Virus record (IMG/VR): IMGVR_UViG_3300048818_000027
Coordinates: 1-27,391 of that record
DNA length: 27,391 bases
Direction: 5' to 3' (one strand)
Source of the DNA: a virus
Positions 7,616 to 15,000 of this stretch are shown here, piece by piece. The notes below the pieces were generated by a model that saw nothing but the letters and a program-made list of their open reading frames with translations, did no database searches and was not told the origin of the DNA. The number at the start of each line of letters is the position of its first letter. Within the stretch, counting starts at the first letter, position 1. The translations under genes were made by a program, and so were the position numbers.

Positions 7616-9196
7616 TTGTTGACCACCTCCTTTTTCAGTTTGTTCGGAAGCCTTCTTCAAAGCCTCCTTCTCCGCGTCAGCGCGGGCTAACAGTGCGAAA
7701 TCTTTTACGATACTACCCGTAGTATACTTCTTTCCTACCAACCGGGTCATGTGCTTAGGACCTTCCCACTTCTCGCTCGGCAGGTCCATGCCCTTACTCT
7801 CATACAGAGCTTTAAGCTTAGTCTTTGCTTCTTCCTTATCGGGGCCGGAGTACGGCTGGCCGCGATAGTTACTATGGAGCGCTGCCCATGCGGCTCCCAT
7901 CTGGGCAGTACTGTTCACAGGCAGGTGCGTCTTACCATCCGGCTCCGTGACCAAAAACTCCTTCTGTAGATCAGGATCACCTCCTTCGATGCGTTCTACT
8001 TCGTCTTCATCATCCTCGCAGTAGCCACACTTCGGGCAGCAACCATCCTCGTCCAGATCATCATCACCACACTCCGGGCAGACGCGCTTAGCGAGCTTGC
8101 CGAAGACCTTAGTACAGTCCTCGCATTTCCCCGTACTCCCGTCGTATTTGTCGGAGCCGCAGGCGGGGCACATCGGCTTGCCGCCCTTAGCAAGCTTCTC
8201 CGCCTTCATACACATCTCGCACTTGTCGGTCTTGCCGTCGAACTCCTTACCGCAAGAGCAGGTCTTCATCGAGTCTCCTTTCGCGATCTTCTCCGTCTCG
8301 CTCTGCTGGGCCGCACGCATACCGTCCGCTGCGTTCTTATGATAAGCGGCACGAGCACCGTGTATCATCGCGAACGCTGGGCTATCAGAGCCGTGAGCAT
8401 CAGCGGCTTTCTGGTGCAGGTCCGCAGCACGGTCATGGTTCTCGGGCGTCGGATCATTACTCGCGTCATGGCTAGCAGCCTCTGCGTGGAGGCTTGCTGC
8501 TTCGGGAGCCTTGCCTTCCGCTCCGGCGGCGGTAGCCTTGCCGCGCAGTATGTTGGCGGTGTGTGGGCCACCCTCGTCGGTGGTCTGCGGAGCCCACTTC
8601 GCTCCGGGGTCGCGCGCTTGGTCGGAGGCGTACTTCTCCGTCGTGGGTTTAGATAGACGACCTCGCCGAGCGCTTAAACCTCCCTCCGCCCCGGCGAACT
8701 TGCGCAGTTCCACCGTCTGGTCAAGCTTCACATGGCTAAACACCGCGCTAGGAATGCACGGATTGTCCACCAAGGAGATTTCAGAAAGTGATGGTGTATA
8801 GCGCATCACCCCTTTGTTGTCGGGGTCCGGCCATCTCTTCAAATAATCCCCACCCACACTGAAACCAGTGTAAACTCCCTCCATGCACTTCTTAGCTTCT
8901 ACGGGGTCAATGATGTGGGTCGCGATGTCCACCGTCTTGTTGGCGTCGTTGAACTCGATGCCCGTAGCTTTCCCGGCGGCGATCTTGCCGTGCATCGCCC
9001 GGATATTGCCTTGGCTCTTCCCGTCGCTCCGTGTGATGGCTTCGTCGCGCCACTTTTCTATCTGCGGACGGGCGGTGGCGTAGTCCATTATTTCTTTGGT
9101 TTTGTCCACGACCTCCGCAGCCGCCGTACCGAACACCTTGCAGGTTCCGTCGGGCTGCTCGACCGTCTTGGTTATCTGGGCAAATATCTCTTTCAA
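6728..9196 (-). CDS. XkdF-type prohead protease fused to zinc-ribbon and scaffold regions
   Basis: 822 residues. The N-terminus is a prohead protease of the XkdF/HK97 gp4 type, with a likely catalytic triad of His69 (A-M-H-G-K), Ser113 (T-G-F-S-V-G-G) and Glu139 (L-S-E-I-S-L-V-D-N-P). Residues about 185-305 are an Ala/His-rich linker. Three zinc ribbons follow at about 313-329, 343-361 and 373-390. Then come a small domain (425-475), and from 528 a highly charged helical region (about 528-730) and a beta-rich tail to 822 that look like a scaffold. The scaffold would fill the procapsid and the protease would cleave it and the capsid arm. The start is a TTG with GGAGC upstream. Two internal in-frame ATGs have strong Shine-Dalgarno sequences. 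Confidence 0.8.
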   Translation of the reverse strand: MKEIFAQITKTVEQPDGTCKVFGTAAAEVVDKTKEIMDYATARPQIEKWRDEAITRSDGKSQGNIRAMHGKIAAGKATGIEFNDANKTVDIATHIIDPVEAKKCMEGVYTGFSVGGDYLKRWPDPDNKGVMRYTPSLSEISLVDNPCIPSAVFSHVKLDQTVELRKFAGAEGGLSARRGRLSKPTTEKYASDQARDPGAKWAPQTTDEGGPHTANILRGKATAAGAEGKAPEAASLHAEAASHDASNDPTPENHDRAADLHQKAADAHGSDSPAFAMIHGARAAYHKNAADGMRAAQQSETEKIAKGDSMKTCSCGKEFDGKTDKCEMCMKAEKLAKGGKPMCPACGSDKYDGSTGKCEDCTKVFGKLAKRVCPECGDDDLDEDGCCPKCGYCEDDEDEVERIEGGDPDLQKEFLVTEPDGKTHLPVNSTAQMGAAWAALHSNYRGQPYSGPDKEEAKTKLKALYESKGMDLPSEKWEGPKHMTRLVGKKYTTGSIVKDFALLARADAEKEALKKASEQTEKGGGQQMATVNLTNELAERLHKATPETLNVFAGNLVKRAEHMAKVKDGFGKAAKHHEDLMDNLDKMKDAMDDKDGDEDAAKKNNGVGLLNKVEREEVDTALLDSYKGVLTAAKGIGEAHDLIHGAIEEYESEANTRVDEGLAAATQHPTAPYWDKSEKMAKGFQRQMEKMNKDNQRSIAKMQKDSDRRLSQIVGSFTGGFTAALDKAAPQTGSTQQVPARFAVEKSADGTGMVIKVAGQTNGNPITVALPVSPVLADGITPNPEFTKSTESQGDAVQKVLVDLKPQSGNPFFGIEQLMQRS
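7624..7632 (-). promoter_or_regulatory. Strong internal ribosome binding site for the nested scaffold
   Basis: AAGGAGGTG on the minus strand lies inside the protease/scaffold coding region and ends eight bases before the in-frame ATG at 7615. It is the best Shine-Dalgarno match seen in the window, better than that of the full-length TTG start. Confidence 0.7.
8275..8281 (-). promoter_or_regulatory. Second internal ribosome binding site, before the zinc-ribbon region
   Basis: AAAGGAG on the minus strand ends five bases before an in-frame ATG at 8269 (Met310, M-K-T-C-S-C-G-K). A product from here would start at the first zinc ribbon and lack the protease. The exact boundary with a domain makes real use plausible, but it is less certain than the 7615 start. 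Confidence 0.45.
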
Positions 9197-9216
9197 CGTT
9201 TTGCTCCGGTTTCAGG

Positions 9217-9429
9217 TTAGACGATCTTCGCCGTATAGTTAGATATGGCGAATACCGATGAAGAGGCATATAAAAACATTGCGGATCTTCTTATTCTAGT
9301 AAACCACATGAGGACTTTATTACTAGAACCAAGACCGTGGTCAAAACAATGGATTACCGCGCTCGCAAAAGCTAAATTCGACATAGATACCCACTTCATG
9401 GATTAAACGATCTTTGCCGTCACGTAGTT
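9217..9429. repeat. Imperfect duplicated 3' end of the bacterioferritin-like gene
   Basis: TTAGACGATCTTCGCCGT (9217-9234) and TTAAACGATCTTTGCCGT (9403-9420) match at 16 of 18 positions, and both continue to a TAGTT after a short gap. On the minus strand they encode N-Y-T-A-K-I-V-stop and N-Y-V-T-A-K-I-V-stop. The second is the true C-terminus of the gene at 9403-9870. The 186 bases between them hold a plus-strand small frame and look less GC-rich than the surroundings. This suggests a cassette insertion or an internal deletion in a duplicated gene. Confidence 0.5.
9245..9406 (+). CDS. Possible reverse-oriented small gene, 53 residues
   Basis: An open frame on the plus strand, opposite to its neighbours, beginning M-A-N-T-D-E-E-A-Y-K-N-I-A-D-L-L and ending D-I-D-T-H-F-M-D. 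The composition is that of an ordinary soluble helical protein, better than the 60-residue minus-strand frame that covers the same bases (9217-9399). It has no Shine-Dalgarno sequence. TATAGT at 9234-9239 lies six bases before the ATG, so a leaderless transcript is conceivable. The stop TAA overlaps the opposite stop of the bacterioferritin-like gene. No family is recognised. It may be a moron-like insertion. Confidence 0.35.
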   Translation: MANTDEEAYKNIADLLILVNHMRTLLLEPRPWSKQWITALAKAKFDIDTHFMD

Positions 9430-9870
9430 CACTTCACCAACAAAACTAATAACGTCGATCTGGCGCTCCAGCCACTTGTAGTGCTTCTCAAGCTGATGGA
9501 TCACGTCCTTGCAATCGTGGGCAGAGTCGGCGTCTTCGAGCTGTATGAACTTCACGTAGTCGGCGTTCAGCTTGGCCCACAGCGCTTCTACAGGTTCGAG
9601 GACCTTTTCGAACAACCCGCTGTAGGTCGTAAAGTCGTCAGTAGCCGTAGCGCCGCCGAGCGTTGGTTTACCGCCAAGAAACAGGATTTGCTTGACGCAG
9701 TGCTGTGCCCAACCCTCGGCACACTCACCAAGATCCTGCACGTGTCCGGCGGGGGATTTCAGGTCCTTGTGCTTGAGGACCTTAGATGCGAGGTGACACA
9801 GCGTTGCTAAGCTCCAGAACAACGTAGCCGAACTTTGGAACCCGGCGATCACTTCGGGGTTGCCCTTCAC
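9403..9870 (-). CDS. Bacterioferritin homologue lacking ferroxidase and haem ligands
   Basis: 155 residues that align with recalled bacterioferritin (Bfr, about 158 residues) almost without gaps: M-K-G-N-P-E-V-I at the start, I-L-F-L-G-G-K-P-T-L at 62-71, H130-Y-K-W-L-E-R-Q-I-D-V-I, and N-Y-V-T-A-K-I at the end. Bfr forms a 24-subunit iron-storage shell. Here the diiron ligands appear lost: Glu18 is Phe, Glu51 is Ala, His54 is Trp, Glu94 is Val and Glu127 is Leu. Only His130 remains. The haem ligand Met52 is Glu. The four-helix fold is probably kept for another purpose, perhaps a structural or assembly role. The start is GTG, overlapping the upstream TGA with GAGGAG before it. The alignment was done from memory of E. 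coli Bfr. Confidence 0.75.
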   Translation of the reverse strand: MKGNPEVIAGFQSSATLFWSLATLCHLASKVLKHKDLKSPAGHVQDLGECAEGWAQHCVKQILFLGGKPTLGGATATDDFTTYSGLFEKVLEPVEALWAKLNADYVKFIQLEDADSAHDCKDVIHQLEKHYKWLERQIDVISFVGEVNYVTAKIV

Positions 9871-10031
9871 CGAGTACTCCTCACCGGAGGCTGTTGACGA
9901 AGCATACGCACAATTGCTTCTGCAATCTGCTTATCACTCTGGCGTGGAAGGTTCGGATCTCGCCCGGCAGCGATGTAATCCCCGGCGATCTTACCGTCTT
10001 TAGTGTATCCGTTCTTATCAGGCGTTTCCAT
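9867..10031 (-). CDS. Small basic hypothetical protein, 54 residues
   Basis: M-E-T-P-D-K-N-G-Y-T-K-D-G-K-I-A-G-D-Y-I to P-P-V-R-S-T-R. A good AAGGAG lies six bases before the ATG at 10031, and the stop overlaps the GTG of the bacterioferritin-like gene. The ribosome site and coupling support a real gene. No family recognised. The 65-residue open frame that overlaps it in another register is a shadow. Confidence 0.65.
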   Translation of the reverse strand: METPDKNGYTKDGKIAGDYIAAGRDPNLPRQSDKQIAEAIVRMLRQQPPVRSTR

Positions 10032-10040
10032 GTTCGCTCC

Positions 10041-10688
10041 TTATACCGGACTCCCGATGTACTCGACCCAGATGTCAACTACACCCGCCGTGAATGCCGT
10101 CGTCGCAATGGTGAAGGTGATCGGGGCAGCGGCCGACAGATGGATAAAGGAAGACGCCGTGTTAGAAGTGATCAGGGATTGCTGGAAGCTCGCCGTAGTG
10201 AGGGACGCCACCGCAGTCGCTCCTAACAAGCTCGCCTTGTTCCCTCCGCTTCCCCAGCCGATAGACATAGTGCCGCTCGCACCTACACCCGCCGTAGAAA
10301 CATAGATATATGAGTTGACGACAATACCGTTAAGCGGCAACGTACAACCGTTGGTAGGAGTGATAGTGCTGATCGCTCCGCCGTCAACCGCGAAGTTGTA
10401 CTGCGCGTGGCAGTATTTCAGAAGACTCTTACCGGTCATCGCCTCCGGTACGAACGGAGGAAGGTTGCCGATTGGGGCGGCCCCTGGTAGGGAATTACTA
10501 ACGGCGATAAGCGGGACTTGGTAGACCGTTCCCCCCACGCAGACTCCGAAATACTGAAGGCCGCCAGATACCGTAGGAACGAAGGTCGGAATGGAGTTGG
10601 GAGTTTGGGTGCAAGTAACCGGAAGCTGGGCGAATGCGGCAGCAGTCAACACCAGCGTTAGTAAGACTACGTTTCGGAAAATTTTCAT
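10041..10688 (-). CDS. Secreted beta-rich protein in the head gene cluster
   Basis: 215 residues with a clear Sec signal peptide: K-I-F-R-N then a hydrophobic V-V-L-L-T-L-V-L-T core and A-A-A-F-A-Q, cleaved near residue 20. The mature part is Ser/Thr/Gly/Ala-rich with regular hydrophobic strands ending V-V-D-I-W-V-E-Y-I-G-S-P-V, much like phage fibre C-terminal sandwiches. The open frame extends to 10754, but the ATG at 10688 is chosen because AAGGAA sits eight bases upstream and the signal peptide starts there. It lies between the coiled-coil gene and the 54-residue gene. An exported product is odd at this place. Function unknown. Confidence 0.65.
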   Translation of the reverse strand: MKIFRNVVLLTLVLTAAAFAQLPVTCTQTPNSIPTFVPTVSGGLQYFGVCVGGTVYQVPLIAVSNSLPGAAPIGNLPPFVPEAMTGKSLLKYCHAQYNFAVDGGAISTITPTNGCTLPLNGIVVNSYIYVSTAGVGASGTMSIGWGSGGNKASLLGATAVASLTTASFQQSLITSNTASSFIHLSAAAPITFTIATTAFTAGVVDIWVEYIGSPV

Positions 10689-10817
10689 GTTTAGATTCCT
10701 TAGTTTCAGTTTGGCGCTACGGGGCGTTTTAAGCGCTCGACTACCCTTACCCACCCCTAAGTACCTTTTAACCTACGGGGCGCAGCCTTAGGGTCCGTAC
10801 GCGCGGTAAATACGGTT
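10689..10817 (-). repeat. Intergenic dyad element, copy B
   Basis: A 129-base gap holding GGCGCTACGGGGCG, then TTACCCACCCCTAAGTACC (10747-10765) and CCTTAGGGTCCGTACGC (10786-10802). The middle motif matches 17973-17991 at 18 of 19 positions and the right motif matches 4307-4323 at 15 of 17. CTACGGGGCG occurs twice, and GCGCT/AGCGC form a small inverted repeat at the left. The start-proximal end carries the AACTGAAAC leader. There is no terminator-like U tract. Confidence 0.55.
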
Positions 10818-11135
10818 CTACGCAACTCGGTGCCCAGCGGCAACACCTACGCCCCCGGTAACCCGCCCCTCGGAGGCTTGGATATCCCCCCGAATGCGGC
10901 TAATGATTCCTTGGACGACACTGACCGCTTCTTGAGCGATTTGGAACTCGCTAGTACGGCGCTGGACTATATCCTTAAGCGCGCGGAGTTCTTCCTGTCC
11001 TCGATGATAGCCGCTCAGCGCGGCTTCGTAGATCATACGTTTAGCTTCGAGTTCCCGCTGCGCGGCTTCGAGATTCTGTTGTTCCCGCACGAGCGCTTGC
11101 TGTAGCGGACTTAATGTCTGTTGTTGTCTTGCCAT
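10818..11135 (-). CDS. Coiled-coil protein
   Basis: 105 residues, rich in Gln, Glu, Arg and Ala with heptad-like spacing over residues about 8-75 (L-V-R-E-Q-Q-N-L-E-A-A-Q-R-E-L-E-A-K-R). A long coiled coil is likely. The tail is Gly/Ala-rich. AAAGGAAT stands five bases before the ATG. It sits between the 2H phosphoesterase and the secreted protein. A chaperone or internal head protein is possible, but no family is recognised. Confidence 0.6.
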   Translation of the reverse strand: MARQQQTLSPLQQALVREQQNLEAAQRELEAKRMIYEAALSGYHRGQEELRALKDIVQRRTSEFQIAQEAVSVVQGIISRIRGDIQASEGRVTGGVGVAAGHRVA

Positions 11136-11138
11136 TTG

Positions 11139-12056
11139 CTATTCCTTTGGGACTGTGCCCGGATTTGGATTTTGGTAACTTTGCTGAAGCTCGGGGAGAC
11201 CAGGAAACCGAGCGGAACCGAAAGATACGAACTCAGGTTCGTCGTCCTTGGAATACATCGTTATCCCGGTAACAAGCATGACACGCCCGTTAAAATTCCC
11301 ACCAACATACTTCTCAGTGGCTTCAGGCTTTACATACGCAAGGGTAGCATGAGGTTGGTAGTCGAAATTCGATTCCTTAAAGCTCCCCTCCGCTTCGATC
11401 TCCGTGTTGATACGTTCCAGCTCCAGCGAAGAGACGAACACGATGATGGGAGCGGCATCGTCGCTCTGTGGGGTAGGAGCGAAAGAGGCGATTTCACCGA
11501 ACGTAATGCTAAAGGGCTTCTGAGAAGCGATATAAGCGCGGATGCCACTGAAATCATCACCCTGAACTCCGTAGCGAACTGTAACATGAAATTCGCTTTC
11601 CAAGCCATGTCCAGCTAAGTCCTCCTTCGCTATACACCCCTGTGCAAGTAACATCTCTTTCCCGACTTCAGAATCCTTAGGGATATCCACCTGCGTCATA
11701 CCGTAGGAGTACTTCGCAAGGTCGCCGCCCTGGTAGAACTTCTCCACGTCCGCACCCACTTGCCCGTCCGAGATGATGAGGAATTCCTCGCCCCGAGCCA
11801 AGTCGAGAAACGCGGCGGCGGTGTCAGCCACGTCCGAAGGGGCGGAAGCGGCCACATCTTCCATCGCCTTAATAACGTCGGCAGGTTCCTCAGTCCACCC
11901 CTTACGGAAGAAAACAGTAAGTACGAGTCCGGCATCCTTCAGCCCGCTGAGATCGGGTCTGGCGGAATCCTTGGCATATCGGATAAGGTCGGAGTACCCC
12001 GCGTTACTCGCGAACTGCCCAAGCAGATCGGTATCGTTAGCTAGTTCAATGCTCAC
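11139..12056 (-). CDS. 2H phosphoesterase-domain protein next to the portal
   Basis: 305 residues. The C-terminal half carries the two H-x-T motifs of the 2H phosphoesterase (LigT/2'-5' RNA ligase-like) superfamily: His157-Val-Thr159 in E-F-H-V-T-V-R-Y-G and His236-Ala-Thr238 in Q-P-H-A-T-L-A-Y-V. Their spacing of 79 residues is normal. These enzymes cut 2',3'-cyclic or 2'-5' linked nucleotides, and the phage anti-CBASS protein Acb1 belongs to this superfamily. The N-terminal 110 residues are a separate helical module of unknown role (S-N-A-G-Y-S-D-L-I-R-Y-A-K). The GTG start overlaps the portal stop (GTGA). The activity is supported by motifs. The substrate is not known. Confidence 0.7.
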   Translation of the reverse strand: MSIELANDTDLLGQFASNAGYSDLIRYAKDSARPDLSGLKDAGLVLTVFFRKGWTEEPADVIKAMEDVAASAPSDVADTAAAFLDLARGEEFLIISDGQVGADVEKFYQGGDLAKYSYGMTQVDIPKDSEVGKEMLLAQGCIAKEDLAGHGLESEFHVTVRYGVQGDDFSGIRAYIASQKPFSITFGEIASFAPTPQSDDAAPIIVFVSSLELERINTEIEAEGSFKESNFDYQPHATLAYVKPEATEKYVGGNFNGRVMLVTGITMYSKDDEPEFVSFGSARFPGLPELQQSYQNPNPGTVPKE

Positions 12057-15000
12057 AGGTTCTTACCTCGAATAATGCTGCGTAGATCGGCTAAAGATAC
12101 CGGGGTCATAGCGCCAACACGGAAGCTACCGAACCCGGCACGATAATAGTACTTCGTGTTTCCTCCGCGCTTATCCGCGACCACGGTGTACCCGATCAAC
12201 GCATCTTTCTTTTGCTCATTGAGCTTACGAGCCAGTGCGGTCTTAGACATCGTGATCTTGTCGTTTTTTGCGTCAACCATGGTCTTGAGTTCCACGGCGA
12301 TCTTCTCGTCGCGAAAATCAAACGCTGAGTTATCCCTCGTGCGCTCTAACCCAAGAGCGCGAGATACGATAGCTTCCTGCTGGTCGGCTGTCCGCTGTTT
12401 CTCAACGTTACAAGGAACTCGTGCGGCAAGTGCGCGTTGGGCACGTTCAGATAGAACGATCTTAACAGGTTCCTCGCTACCTCCGGTAGTCCAGCGCCCG
12501 TGCTCATCACGCTCTTCATCCTCATTACCCTTTTCCAACGCATCGTGCTCTACTACCTTGATGGCCGCGTCCCAGTAGACGTTCTTGATTCCATAGTTAT
12601 CCCGGAGGTGGGATTCTACGGCAGCTTGATCGAGCATCGCCCGATCCCCATGGGTCCAGTCAATTTCAGAAGGGGCTGCATGCGTAGCGATGCGGGCGAA
12701 GTCCCCGTTAGTCTGGGCATAACCACGATTTACCGCGTCGTACTTCAACTTCTTTCCAGTCGCCGCATGGGCTTGGTCTAGCACACGGTAATGTGTAGGG
12801 CGTGCGGCGGGTTTAGCGGTAGCCGAAGCCGCCTTGGAATGGACGCCGATAACCGGATGCTGAACCCACGCGATGATCTTCTTTCCAGTACCTGGATGAG
12901 GACCGCTTCCAGGTCCGCCCTTTAACAGCTTCTCGGCGGGGGCTTCGAGACTCGGCGAAAGCACACAGCGGCAATTAACGTGGGCGGGCGGGGCATCATC
13001 CCCACTGCTGAAATCGTCGTCTATCCCAATAACTCCCTCATCTTCGTTGTCGGAGCACTCGTCACAAACATCAGGGTTATTACTCGTCTGCCAACTCTTG
13101 CCGAGCACCACGCCGCTGCGTTTCCAACCGCCGAGAGATCCCTGGCTCGATGCGGCGTTCGTCTCCGTCTGCGCAATCATCTGGGCGCGGCCCTTGCTGA
13201 AGTAGAAGCTGTCACGAATTTGCTGCTTCAGTTCGGCGGGAGTCTTGCCGTCCTCATAACTCTTGGCGATCAGGTCTCTGATGCCTTCGCGGGTGGTTTC
13301 CGTGATGGCCCATTGAGAATCGGGATTGTCGACGAGCTTTCCATCCGCGTCCCACTTCTTACCCACGAGTTCCGCCCCACGGGCGCGTGCGTAGTCGCGG
13401 GCGTCCTTGTTGAAAAGGTCGAACAGATTCTCGTTGGTAACTTGTAGCGTTTCCAAAGCGGTTTTCCCAGCGGTGAGAAAAGAAGCGTTCAGCGCATCTG
13501 TGACATCTTCGATAACAGGATCGTGAGCGTCGTCCAAATCGAGGCTGTCAACAATTTCATCGGTAGACTCGCCGTCCCCGTAAGCTTTCGAAGCCTCGCT
13601 CGAAACCGAATCCGAAAGGGCATCCAAGTTCTCTTCTAGTGCCTTCTGGATCTTCTTGCGCGCCTTACGAGCCGCATCGCTTTCGCTAGGCTTCTTTACC
13701 TTCTCCAACTCAGTACTCAACGCGACGAAAGGGCGGGGCTCGTTTTCGCTACCCCCGACCGGCAGTAACTTCAAAAGCTTCTGGACTTCTTTCTTACTAA
13801 CAGCGGATAGGTCTTGCTTCTTCTCGCCGCCCTTAGCGCTCTTGCTTGGCTTCCCGAATCCCTTGCTCGGCGCTCCACCAGAGTTGGGATTCTTGCTGCT
13901 CGGAGCTTTACCTCCACCGTTAGATGGAGGACCGGAAGTACCCCCAGCAGTGTCATCATCAGGGTTACCGCCGAAACCGGGAGGCGGAGCAGGCGGCTGC
14001 ATCCCTATTTCTAAAGCTTCTTCAAGGAACACAGGGCCGGTCGGTAGAAACACAATGGGCTTGTCGCCGATGTCCCCCTCGTACGGCTCCTTGCCCTGAT
14101 CGTCGCGCACCTCGTTTAGTGTCGTGGTGCAGTTGCGGACCCCCATGTCGAATATCTTCGACTGGGTGGCCGGGTCGCTTTCCGCGCTGGTGTCATACAC
14201 GTGCTCGATGTCTCCGAACTCGTCACCGAAGTACTCGCGCACACAGCCAGTTAGAGTCGCGCTTATGCGCCCCAGCGTGGGTAGCTTACCCTCTTCTACC
14301 GCTGACTGTTGAATCTGCTGCGATGATGCCCTATTCATTTGTTTGACAAGAGCATTCGGAGCTACGGAAAAAGCATAACAAGAAACGCGGGCCAGCCAAT
14401 CGTCCCGGTCATCCTTGATCATCGGATCTTTAGTCTGTGTAATAGACTTAGCTTCAGGGATGAAACGAACGCGACGCTTTAACGCCACGTTACCCTTCAG
14501 TTCGTCAAAGAAAGCTTGAAATTGAAGAATCTGCTGCGCTCCCATCTCGGCGCTGAGGCTGATGATCATCTCCGGCACATTTCCTTCGGTGTAAAGTGCC
14601 TGCTGACTAACCATCCGATTCATGCCGATCAAGATTGTGTTGATGATCTGCTCGACCGGACTATAACCATATAGGCGGGATACCGTCGGGTTGAACGGTT
14701 TGTATACGAGCGGAAGACATCGATGCTGTTTCCCGTCCGAGTTCAATGTCCTCTTACCCACCTTACAATCTAGACATAGGCCACTCGTCATATCAAGCGC
14801 TGGACTGCCCTTAATTATTTGCTGGTAGGCTGGGTTCGGAGGAGCTGGCCTCCAACCCTGCATGTCGATCAGCGGCTTTACCGTCGCCCCGTCGATCAAA
14901 CGAAGCCCGAGTATCTCGAAGTCCTCATCGAGAACTGGCCAGATAGAGAGCGCGTCGGTAACGAGCACTTCCTCGATAAGCATGTTCATCCAATCGAGGA

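Noticed and set aside
7109-7690. Plus-strand open frame of 193 codons opposite the scaffold region
   Set aside because: It is antisense to a clearly coding, charged helical scaffold. The hydrophobic product (runs of Leu, Ile, Val, His) is the usual mirror of Glu/Lys/Asp codons, and it has no ribosome site.
9217-9399. Minus-strand open frame of 60 codons ending N-Y-T-A-K-I-V
   Set aside because: Only the copied end resembles a real protein. The rest (C-F-D-H-G-L-G-S-S-N-K) is not like Bfr, and the plus-strand frame over the same bases looks more natural. It could still be a remnant of a duplicated gene.
9881-10078. Minus-strand open frame of 65 codons
   Set aside because: It overlaps, in another register, the 54-codon gene at 9867-10031, which has the good AAGGAG and coupled stop.
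10689-10754. 22 extra codons upstream of the secreted protein at 10688
   Set aside because: They have no ribosome site, fall in intergenic element B and would bury the signal peptide.
13656-14099. Plus-strand open frame of 147 codons opposite the MuF linker
   Set aside because: It is antisense to the Gly/Pro/Ser/Lys-rich linker, whose biased composition leaves the opposite strand open.
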